A DNA stretch of 48,301 nucleotides from Collinsella sp. AF25-2LB (GTDB lineage Bacteria > Actinomycetota > Coriobacteriia > Coriobacteriales > Coriobacteriaceae), in assembly GCF_003458415.1 (NCBI RefSeq), contig NZ_QRUF01000012.1:1-48301 (forward strand). The letters are read 5' to 3'. Below are positions 17,127 through 25,695 of the stretch, piece after piece. The notes beneath the pieces are model-generated. The model searched no databases, had not been told where the DNA came from, and saw nothing but the letters and a program-made list of their open reading frames with translations. A program made the translations under genes and the position numbers. Every line of letters begins with the position of its first letter. Position 1 is the first letter of the stretch.

Positions 17127-17155
17127 TTCAACGAAGCAGGGGGTTAGGTTATACT
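17127..17155 (+). promoter_or_regulatory. Candidate promoter of the Rrf2-mutY unit
   Basis: TTCAAC (17127-17132) and TATACT (17150-17155) are separated by 17 bp. The start codon is 160 bp downstream, leaving a long leader (17156-17314) in which I see no clear structure. Rrf2 proteins often bind near their own promoter. Confidence 0.5.
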
Positions 17156-17314
17156 AAATTGCACTGTGGGCCGCATCTGATGCATTTCGCTCCAAGCGCG
17201 GCATTCAGTGGATATCCGATTTACCATTTGGATGTCCTGCGGTCATTTAGCGTCTCGACACAAGCTCGGCCCCGGAGCTCGTTCGAGCTGTTCGTATTCC
17301 TTGAAAGGGGAAAA

Positions 17315-17800
17315 ATGGACATATCGAGGAAGACTGATTACGCCCTTCGTATGCTGGCGATGCTTGCCGAGGATCCGGAGCGTTTGCTTTCTGTTCGCAC
17401 CGCTGCCGAAGAGGTCAATGTTCCGTATTCGTTTGCCCGCTCGATTCAGCACGGTTTGGTCCAGGCCGGTATTGTGGAGAGCCTGCGTGGCGTCCACGGT
17501 GGCATGCGTCTCAAGGTCAGTCCGGACGACGTCACCATCCGCCAGGTCGTCGAGGCCGTTCAGGGCCCTATGGTTATGAATGATTGCACCGCACCCGATG
17601 GCGACTGTGCACGCATGGGCACGTGCTGCTATCATCCCCTGTGGGCCGGAGCTCAAGCGTTGATGCGCGATTACCTCGATTCCGTTTCGCTCGGCGACAT
17701 CGTCGCTCACCGCCAGTTCCCGGCCGTCGATCCCAAATTCGCCGACCGCGAAGCGTTTCCCGAGTACGCCACCTGCGCGTGCGCTTGCCGGGAGGAATAG
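17315..17800 (+). CDS. Rrf2-family regulator with iron-sulfur-type cysteines
   Basis: A 161-residue winged-helix regulator. The N-terminus MDISRKTDYALRML and the recognition region SVRTAAEEVNVPYSF are classic Rrf2. Cysteines C91, C98 and C104 (plus C105) have spacing close to the [2Fe-2S] ligands of IscR, so iron-sulfur, redox or nitric-oxide sensing is likely. The tail adds a cysteine-rich CACACREE. The ATG at 17315 is chosen because GAAAGGGG precedes it; the frame is open to 17159 without a site. It lies 21 bp upstream of the MutY-like gene and probably shares its transcript. The position before repair and rubrerythrin genes supports an oxidative-stress role (inference). Confidence 0.88.
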   Translation: MDISRKTDYALRMLAMLAEDPERLLSVRTAAEEVNVPYSFARSIQHGLVQAGIVESLRGVHGGMRLKVSPDDVTIRQVVEAVQGPMVMNDCTAPDGDCARMGTCCYHPLWAGAQALMRDYLDSVSLGDIVAHRQFPAVDPKFADREAFPEYATCACACREE

Positions 17801-17821
17801 CGCCGCATAAGGAGCATAGAT

Positions 17822-18727
17822 ATGATTCAGGACCCCTTTCGTTCGATGATTCGTTCGGAAGGGGTCCTGCGTTATCGTGACCTTCCGTGGCGCCGCACGC
17901 GCGATCCGTACATCATTTGGCTTTCTGAGGTCATGCTGCAGCAAACACAGGTACCACGCGTGGAGACGCGTATGCCGGCGTGGCTCGATCGCTTTCCGAC
18001 CGTGCAGGCGCTTGCCCAGGCCGCGCCTTCCGATGTTTTGGACGCTTGGCAGGGCATGGGCTACAACCGACGCGCTCTGGCGCTTCACGGGGCCGCTCAA
18101 CGGGTCGTAGAGGATTGGGGCGGGGAGTTTCCGCACGAGACGCGTGACTTGGTCGCTCTGCCTGGTATTGGCCCGGCAACGGCGCAAGGTATCCGGTCGT
18201 TTGCGTTTGATCTTCCGGGCGTGTATCTGGAGACCAACGTGCGCACGGTCTTTCTGCATCACTTCTTTCCCGATGTACCGGCTGTTCCCGATCGCGAGCT
18301 GGTGCCGCTGATTCAGGCGGCCTGTCCGGCGGCCCCCGGTGCGGCGACCGACGAGATCGCTCCCTTTGCCGTGCCGCTCGATGATGCCGATACGCCGCGC
18401 GCGTGGTATTACGCGTTGCTAGATTACGGCGCATATCTAAAAAAGACGTTGCCCAATCCGTCCAGGCGCTCGGCGGGCTATAGCCGTCAATCAAAGTTTG
18501 AGGGCTCACGTCGCCAAAAGCGCGCGCATATCGTGCGCATGTTGCTGGCAGCGCGCGATGGCCAGCCGGCGGGGATTACGCTTGCTGATGCCGTGGTGGG
18601 CGTTAACGAGATGGAAGCGGCGGCTGGGCGTGGACCGGTCGAGCGCGAGCTTGTCGCGGGCATTCTGGCCGACCTGGAGCGTGAGGGCTTTTGCCGAGCC
18701 GAGGGCGATCGCTGGCTGAGCATCTAG
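17822..18727 (+). CDS. mutY: MutY-like HhH-GPD adenine glycosylase without iron-sulfur cluster
   Basis: Probably removes adenine mispaired with guanine or 8-oxoguanine. The core matches MutY: DLPWRRTRDPY, SEVMLQQTQV with the catalytic glutamate E36, MGYNRRA, and the helix-hairpin-helix LPGIGPATAQGI. Two features are unusual. The family aspartate that stabilises the transition state (D138 in E. coli, in LDGNV) is glutamate here: E137 in YLETNVRTV. The C-X6-C-X2-C-X5-C cluster ligands and the C-terminal NUDIX-like 8-oxoG domain are absent; instead a basic winged-helix-like tail follows, at 301 residues rather than about 350. MutYs lacking the cluster are known, but the Asp-to-Glu change may alter chemistry. 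The start follows AAGGAG. Confidence 0.82.
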   Translation: MIQDPFRSMIRSEGVLRYRDLPWRRTRDPYIIWLSEVMLQQTQVPRVETRMPAWLDRFPTVQALAQAAPSDVLDAWQGMGYNRRALALHGAAQRVVEDWGGEFPHETRDLVALPGIGPATAQGIRSFAFDLPGVYLETNVRTVFLHHFFPDVPAVPDRELVPLIQAACPAAPGAATDEIAPFAVPLDDADTPRAWYYALLDYGAYLKKTLPNPSRRSAGYSRQSKFEGSRRQKRAHIVRMLLAARDGQPAGITLADAVVGVNEMEAAAGRGPVERELVAGILADLEREGFCRAEGDRWLSI

Positions 18728-18841
18728 CCCGTGCAAATCTGAAGAACAGGATTGTAAGGTTTAGATTTTCGGCATGAGGGCATCCTAAAGACGAGGCCGC
18801 TCGAAGCCTACGGGCGGCATGCGTTGAAGGGAAGTACACCT

Positions 18842-19381
18842 ATGGATTTTGAGAATTCTCAAACCAAGAAGAACCTCGAGACCGCTTTTGCCGGTGAGTC
18901 CCAGGCACACACCAAGTATCGCTACTATGCCTCCAAGGCCAAGAAGGACGGCTACGTTCAGATCTCGAACATCTTTGCCGAGACGGCTGGCAACGAGTCC
19001 GAGCACGCCAAACTGTGGTTTAAGTATCTGCACGATGGCGCCGTCCCCGATACCCTGGACAATCTGCGCGATGCCGCCGCGGGTGAGAACTACGAGTGGA
19101 CCACGATGTACGACGAGTTTGCCAAGACCGCCGAGGAAGAGGGCTTTGCCGAGATTGCCGCAAAGTTCCGTGGTGTCGCCGCCGTCGAGAAGGCCCACGA
19201 GGAGCGCTACAACAAGCTCGTCGAGCGCATCGAGTCGGGCGAGGTGTTTGAGCGTGAGGGCGTAAAGGTGTGGAAGTGCCTGAACTGCGGGCACCTGCAC
19301 GTTGGTGCCGAGGCGCCCGAGGTGTGCCCGGTGTGCAACCACCCGAAGGCGTACTTTGAGGAGCAGGTGGTGAACTACTAG
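18842..19381 (+). CDS. rbr: Rubrerythrin
   Basis: A 179-residue non-haem iron peroxidase that reduces hydrogen peroxide in the anaerobic cytoplasm. The N-terminal ferritin-like domain has the di-iron ligands in [16 protein letters not shown] and [11 protein letters not shown], repeated as [11 protein letters not shown]. The C-terminal rubredoxin domain has CLNCGH and CPVCNHP for the iron centre. The start follows GAAGGGAAG. It is monocistronic, 114 bp after the MutY-like gene, and fits with the Rrf2 regulator as a stress set. Confidence 0.96.
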   Translation: MDFENSQTKKNLETAFAGESQAHTKYRYYASKAKKDGYVQISNIFAETAGNESEHAKLWFKYLHDGAVPDTLDNLRDAAAGENYEWTTMYDEFAKTAEEEGFAEIAAKFRGVAAVEKAHEERYNKLVERIESGEVFEREGVKVWKCLNCGHLHVGAEAPEVCPVCNHPKAYFEEQVVNY

Positions 19382-19400
19382 CGCGTGGCGCTGGCTGTTG

Positions 19401-19492
19401 CGGAGCGCAGGGCGGGGGAAACACCTTTCCCTCTCGCTCACGGCTCCGCAGGGTCGCGCGAGGCAAAGGTGTTTCCCCCGCCCTGCGCTCCG
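19401..19492. repeat. Palindromic element with 28-bp perfect arms
   Basis: Arms at 19401-19428 and 19465-19492 are exact reverse complements (28 bp); the centre is 36 nt. It begins 20 bp after the rubrerythrin stop. Its layout parallels the 38-bp-arm element at 16628-16770, with a G-rich arm next to a gene end, but the sequence differs. Confidence 0.9.
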
Positions 19493-19542
19493 GCTTCGGG
19501 TCGTCGCGTGCTCGTTACTGAAAAGCTGATATTAAAGATTGT

Positions 19543-19572
19543 GTGCCGCCCCTTTTTGGGGCGGCACGTTTT
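19543..19572 (+). terminator. Rho-independent terminator
   Basis: A 10-bp perfect stem, GTGCCGCCCC/GGGGCGGCAC, with a TTTTT loop, followed by GTTTT. The remaining sequence to 19825 is AT-richer and holds a TTTTGGTTAG direct repeat (about 19607 and 19618), but no gene. Confidence 0.82.
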
Positions 19573-19825
19573 GTGTGGGGTCTCGGTCTCCACAATTTTC
19601 GTCAAGCTTTTGGTTAGATTTTGGTTAGTTGGCGGGTTGGCGGAAGGGCAAAAGACCATTCGATAAAAAAGCTCAGAGAAAGTGCTGGTAGGGGAGTTGT
19701 TGAGGTTTTCGACAGCTTTTGTCAACAAGAAACTTTGCGGCTATTGCTACGGATTGCGTTGTCGCGGTCATGGCGGTGCGGGATGCTGGGCGTAAGCGTC
19801 GAATGCTCCGATTTTGGAGGCCAGC

Positions 19826-20260
19826 ATGGATTTGTTTCTTGAGACTCCGCAGCAACAAGCTGAGCGCATGCTGCGTCAGCAGCAACGACTCATGGAGATG
19901 CAAATGCAAGGGGCGGCAGTCCAGCCCTTTGCGCAAAATGTCGTGCCCGCTGCTGTACCTGCAGCTGTGCCCGGGTGTGAATCGGCACCAGAGGCCTATT
20001 CCGTACAGCAAGATTCATATGCGCAGGAGCTCGCGTTCGACAAGCGTCGTGCGCGTCGTCGCCGCGTGGGCCAGCGCCTGCGCACCTTGGCGATGATCGT
20101 GCTCATCCCGCTGGGGCTTGCGGCCATCTTTCTGGCGTCGTATGCCCTCACGTGCATCCTCAACGGCGCATCGCCCAACGAGGTGCTCCAGCATCTAGCG
20201 GCCCTAGGCCAGCGCTTAGGTGACGTCATAACAACCATCCGCGCCGGCTGGGAGAGTTAG
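19826..20260 (+). CDS. Hypothetical small membrane protein
   Basis: A 144-residue protein I do not recognise. Residues 1-35 are glutamine- and methionine-rich (QQQAERMLRQQQRLMEMQ) and may form a short coiled coil. Residues 35-65 are alanine/proline rich, and a strongly basic patch KRRARRRRVGQRLR precedes one transmembrane helix (about 88-110). A short external tail follows. The ATG at 19826 has TGGAGG 5 nt upstream. Basic residues before the helix predict a cytoplasmic N-terminus. It stands alone. Confidence 0.65.
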   Translation: MDLFLETPQQQAERMLRQQQRLMEMQMQGAAVQPFAQNVVPAAVPAAVPGCESAPEAYSVQQDSYAQELAFDKRRARRRRVGQRLRTLAMIVLIPLGLAAIFLASYALTCILNGASPNEVLQHLAALGQRLGDVITTIRAGWES

Positions 20261-20350
20261 CGTTTGTCACATTAGGACTTCTAGGGTGTAGGGATTCTCG
20301 CCACGAGTAGGATTCTTGCATCCTGTGGGTCCTGTCGTGCGACTGAATAG

Positions 20351-20371
20351 TATTATTGAAGATGAATAATA
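20351..20371. promoter_or_regulatory. Inverted repeat upstream of the nucleotidyltransferase gene
   Basis: TATTATT and AATAATA form 7-bp arms around a 7-bp centre, 13 bp before the start codon. The position suits an autoregulatory operator overlapping the promoter of a toxin-antitoxin-like pair. Confidence 0.5.
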
Positions 20372-20383
20372 ATAGGATTTGCT

Positions 20384-20914
20384 ATGTATAAGCAGGATTT
20401 AGAGCAGACTCTTTTGGATATTGACGAAGAGGCGGAGCTGGAAATAGGTCCAAGAGACGATAGGCCGAGCGTTGTATTGGTGGGAGGAAGCGCCTTCATG
20501 CTAAACGATGTGACGAATCGGTCGGTTACACATGACATTGATGTGTTTGAGGCAGACAGGCGCCTCCGCGAGATCATAGCTCGATACCCCGAGGTGAATG
20601 GCATGGTAGTGGCATATTGCAACCAGATGCCATTCAATTACGAAGATCGACTGATCCCATTGGAGATCGGGGCGCATTTTATCAGGTACTTTACGCCATC
20701 TTTGGAGGATCTGGCGGTGATGAAGCTTTATGCCTATCGTCCGAACGACATCGTCGACCTCCATAGTCGAACATTTATCGACCGACTTGATTGGGATCTG
20801 CTCGAGCGGCTTATATTCGATGAAGGAGAGGCGTTGGCCTCGTCGCCTTCAGAGCGGAGTTATCAAGAGATGGTCTGTGCATACAGGCAATACAAAAAGG
20901 AGGTGCTCGGTTGA
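20384..20914 (+). CDS. DUF6036-like nucleotidyltransferase (putative toxin)
   Basis: A 176-residue protein with a nucleotidyltransferase-fold N-terminus: VVLVGGSAFML followed by a D-x-D motif in VTHDIDVFEAD. This is the pattern of AbiEii/MenA-like and DUF6036 proteins. The later region has LEDLAVMKLYAYR and DLHS, also typical. It overlaps the next gene by 4 bp, and the pair is AT-richer than its neighbours, which suggests horizontal acquisition. By analogy it would modify tRNA or another target and be neutralised by its partner; no activity can be proven from sequence. The start codon ATG has only a weak AGGA site. Confidence 0.75.
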   Translation: MYKQDLEQTLLDIDEEAELEIGPRDDRPSVVLVGGSAFMLNDVTNRSVTHDIDVFEADRRLREIIARYPEVNGMVVAYCNQMPFNYEDRLIPLEIGAHFIRYFTPSLEDLAVMKLYAYRPNDIVDLHSRTFIDRLDWDLLERLIFDEGEALASSPSERSYQEMVCAYRQYKKEVLG

Positions 20915-21474
20915 ATCTGACTTTTGAGGGATTTTTGAAAGGCTATTGCCGAGAGCTGTCCGGACAGCAGTCGCTGAGTTTTAGGAAGCTTGTAAAGCAG
21001 GCAACAACGGTTGAGCCGCGTGTGGCGGAGCCTCTGTTTTTGCTCGCTTTGGCGCAGGGTAAGGCCGAATACGTTCTGGGTTTATCCGAGGGCTCGTGGA
21101 TGGAAGAGGGCTATCGAGGTGTTTTGTCTCTGTATGGCCAAGCGAGTAGCCTGGCATCTCTATGCTCCGAGGATAAGCTCCCCAATCGTTACGCCAACGT
21201 TTGGCGTGCGTATAGAGGGGTGAAAGAAAAGCCAGCGGCCGACAGAAGGGTGAACGCCCTGATGAGAAAGAGAACACTTAAAGCATTGGAGGAATCGGGT
21301 GTAACGCGCTACGGTCTCTGCCGCGATTTGAATCTGAATAAGGGAAACGTGTACGCATACTTAGCCGGTGATGACTCGAAGGTGAGCAGGAAGACAGCGC
21401 GTCGCATTATGGAATATGCGGAGGAGAGAAGCACCCAAGAAGGGGCCGGGCGCCCGGTGCGTGTGGCGGGGTAA
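20911..21474 (+). CDS. HTH protein paired with the nucleotidyltransferase (putative antitoxin)
   Basis: A 187-residue protein. The C-terminal part (about 118-170) reads as a helix-turn-helix: RTLKALEESGVTRYGLCRDL, then NLNKGNVYAYLAGDDSKVSRKTARRIM. The N-terminal 110 residues are helical and unfamiliar. The TTG start at 20911 overlaps the upstream stop by 4 bp and has AAAGGAGG 6 nt upstream, so the two are translationally coupled. Having the enzyme first and the DNA-binding partner second is the reverse of AbiEi-AbiEii. The role as antitoxin and repressor is inferred from context. Confidence 0.68.
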   Translation: MNLTFEGFLKGYCRELSGQQSLSFRKLVKQATTVEPRVAEPLFLLALAQGKAEYVLGLSEGSWMEEGYRGVLSLYGQASSLASLCSEDKLPNRYANVWRAYRGVKEKPAADRRVNALMRKRTLKALEESGVTRYGLCRDLNLNKGNVYAYLAGDDSKVSRKTARRIMEYAEERSTQEGAGRPVRVAG

Positions 21475-21525
21475 GATTGATCGCGGTTTTGATTGATAAT
21501 CGATTGGGTTTGTTGGGCGGAGTCT

Positions 21526-22881
21526 ATGTCTGCTATTGATATTGTGCTTGTTGTGATCGCCTTGGTGGCGGTGGGGGTCGCTGCGGCCTGTGCCCTGCAG
21601 CTCAAGGGCCTTCGTGCCGAGTTGCGGGAGCGTGGCGACAGTAGCGCGGAAACGCTGGCAGCACTCGAGCAGGCCAACAACGCGCTCGATGCCCTGAACG
21701 TCGCGCTGGCCGAAACACGCCGCACGGCCAATGCCATCGCGCAGCAGCAGACGACCGATGCGGCCGTGGAGCAGCAACGTTACCTGGCCATCGCACGCGA
21801 GTTCTCGCAAGCTGGTGACCGGATGGATGACCTGCGCCGTGAGACGGCCCAACAGCTCGGCGCCAATCGCGAGGGCATCGAGCATCGCCTGGACAAGGTG
21901 CGCGAGACGGTCGATGCTCAGCTGGGCGCCATCCGCAAAGACAACAACGTGCAGCTCGATCAGATGCGCGCGACGGTGGACGAGAAGCTCTCTCGCACGC
22001 TCAACGACCGTCTGTCTGCATCGTTTAAGCAGGTGAGCGACCAGCTCGAGGCCGTGTATAAGGGCCTGGGCGACATGCAATCTATCGCCACTGGCGTGGG
22101 CGACCTTAAGCGCGTGCTGGGTAACGTCAAGGCGCGCGGCATTTTGGGCGAGGTGCAGCTGGGCGCGATCCTGGCGGATATCCTCACACCCGATCAGTAT
22201 CTGGAAAACGTTGCCACCAAGCCCGGCGCCTCGGAGCGTGTTGAGTTTGCCGTCAAGCTGCCGGTAGACGAGGGCGACCCCGTACTGCTGCCGATTGACT
22301 CCAAATTCCCGGGCGACGCGTACGAGCATCTGCTCGATGCCCAAGAGTCGGGCGACGCGGATGCCGTCGCCGCCGCGCGCAAGACGCTTGACGCTATGGT
22401 CAAGCGTGAGGCAAAGGACATCTGCGAAAAGTATCTGAGCGTGCCCGTGACTACCAACTTTGGCATCATGTTCGTTCCGTTTGAGGGGCTGTACGCTGAG
22501 GTCGTCAGCCGCCCCGGGCTTATCGAGACCCTGGGCCGCGACTATCACGTCAACGTAGCCGGTCCTAGCACCATGGCGGCCATTCTCAACAGCCTGCAGA
22601 TGAGTTACCAAACGTTTAAGCTGCAAAAACGCACCGACGATGTACTGCGCGTGCTCTCCGCTGTCAAGGCCGAGCTGCCGCGCTATCAAAAGGCGCTGCG
22701 CCGCGCCCAGCAGCAGATCGAGACCGCGGGCAAAACGGTCGAGGGCATCATTACCACGCGCACCAACGTCATGGAGCGCAAGCTCAAGGACATCGACGCG
22801 CTGGAAGACGCCAAGGAGGCCGACGAGGTCTTGGGGCTCACGTCCGCGGGCCTGCTCGCAGACCAAGAAGACGAGGACTAG
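21526..22881 (+). CDS. rmuC: DNA recombination protein RmuC
   Basis: A 451-residue protein of the RmuC family, which limits recombination at inverted repeats. An N-terminal membrane helix (about 5-25) is followed by a long coiled coil (about 30-190). The PD-(D/E)xK-like nuclease core has KARGILGEVQLG, PIDSKFPGDAYEHL and FVPFEGLYAEV. The ATG at 21526 is preferred over an in-frame ATG at 21493 because GGCGGAG precedes it and the membrane helix then begins at residue 4. It is notable that a gene acting at palindromes sits in a window rich in them. A terminator follows. Confidence 0.93.
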   Translation: MSAIDIVLVVIALVAVGVAAACALQLKGLRAELRERGDSSAETLAALEQANNALDALNVALAETRRTANAIAQQQTTDAAVEQQRYLAIAREFSQAGDRMDDLRRETAQQLGANREGIEHRLDKVRETVDAQLGAIRKDNNVQLDQMRATVDEKLSRTLNDRLSASFKQVSDQLEAVYKGLGDMQSIATGVGDLKRVLGNVKARGILGEVQLGAILADILTPDQYLENVATKPGASERVEFAVKLPVDEGDPVLLPIDSKFPGDAYEHLLDAQESGDADAVAAARKTLDAMVKREAKDICEKYLSVPVTTNFGIMFVPFEGLYAEVVSRPGLIETLGRDYHVNVAGPSTMAAILNSLQMSYQTFKLQKRTDDVLRVLSAVKAELPRYQKALRRAQQQIETAGKTVEGIITTRTNVMERKLKDIDALEDAKEADEVLGLTSAGLLADQEDED

Positions 22882-22898
22882 CGGCACTTGACGGCGGG

Positions 22899-22931
22899 GC
22901 ACCTGCGCAGGCGCAGGGCGCGGGTGCTTTT
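22899..22931 (+). terminator. Rho-independent terminator of rmuC
   Basis: GCACCTGCGC pairs with GCGCGGGTGC (one wobble) around a 9-nt loop, followed by TTTT. Confidence 0.75.
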
Positions 22932-23006
22932 CGCATCGCACTTGCCTAAAGCGCACTTTAATGTGCAACAATGGCCTTTCGCCCTATCAGACGCGAAAGG
23001 AAGCCC

Positions 23007-24809
<1,803 letters not shown>

Positions 24810-24872
24810 ACGTCTCGGACGTGGGACAATTGTGCCCATAAGTTTATTGTGCCGTTGAGCCGAGGAGTCGTT

Positions 24873-25538
24873 ATGCCACGCGAGACCAATGCCGCCAAGC
24901 GCGAGCGCGCCATCGAGGTGTGTGAGCGCCTCAACCGTCGCTATGGCCCGGTCGAGTGCTTTTTGGACCACGAGAATCCCTTCCGCCTGCTGATCGCGGT
25001 GCTGCTTTCGGCGCAAACGACCGATGCGCAGGTCAACAAAGTGACGCCGCGGCTGTTTGCCCAGTGGCCCACGCCCGAGACCATGGCCGGGGCGAGCGTA
25101 GCTGACGTGGCGGACACCATCAAGTCGCTCGGCTTCTACAAGAGCAAAGCCAAGCATGCCGTCGAGGCCGCGCAGATGATCGTCACCGACTATGACGGCG
25201 AGGTGCCGGCCGACATGAAGGAACTCGTGAAGCTGCCGGGCGTGGGACGCAAGACGGCGAACATCGTGCTCAACGTGGGGTACGGCATCGTGGAAGGCAT
25301 CGCGGTGGATACGCACGTCAACCGCATTGCGCACCGCCTGATGCTGAGTCCCAAGACGCATGCCAAGGAACCGCTCAAGACCGAGCAGGATCTGCTCAAG
25401 ATTTTGCCGCACGAGTATTGGGAGTCGGTCAACCATCAGTGGATCACCTTTGGTCGCGAGATCTGCGACGCCCGCAAACCCAAGTGTGACGAGTGTCCGC
25501 TGGCAGATTTGTGCCCCAGCGTGCGCGTGGCGGGGTAG
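24873..25538 (+). CDS. nth: Endonuclease III
   Basis: A 221-residue bifunctional glycosylase/AP lyase removing oxidised pyrimidines. The helix-hairpin-helix LPGVGRKTANIVL supplies the catalytic lysine, and VDTHVNRI the aspartate. The C-terminal C-X6-C-X2-C-X5-C (CDARKPKCDECPLADLC) binds [4Fe-4S]. Unlike the MutY-like protein in this window, all catalytic and cluster residues are present. The ATG at 24873 follows GAGGAG. It lies 157 bp before mfd. Confidence 0.96.
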   Translation: MPRETNAAKRERAIEVCERLNRRYGPVECFLDHENPFRLLIAVLLSAQTTDAQVNKVTPRLFAQWPTPETMAGASVADVADTIKSLGFYKSKAKHAVEAAQMIVTDYDGEVPADMKELVKLPGVGRKTANIVLNVGYGIVEGIAVDTHVNRIAHRLMLSPKTHAKEPLKTEQDLLKILPHEYWESVNHQWITFGREICDARKPKCDECPLADLCPSVRVAG

Positions 25539-25695
25539 GGCGGAACGCATCTTCGTCTGGCGTTTTTTGCGGGGCTGGGTTTGCCCTTGAGCCGGAGTCC
25601 TCTCCATGCGCTACCATGACAGACAATGTATTTGACGTACGACCCGCCGAGCTTGCCCCGGCGGGCTTTTGGCGTTGCGATGCCGGAGGAACAGC

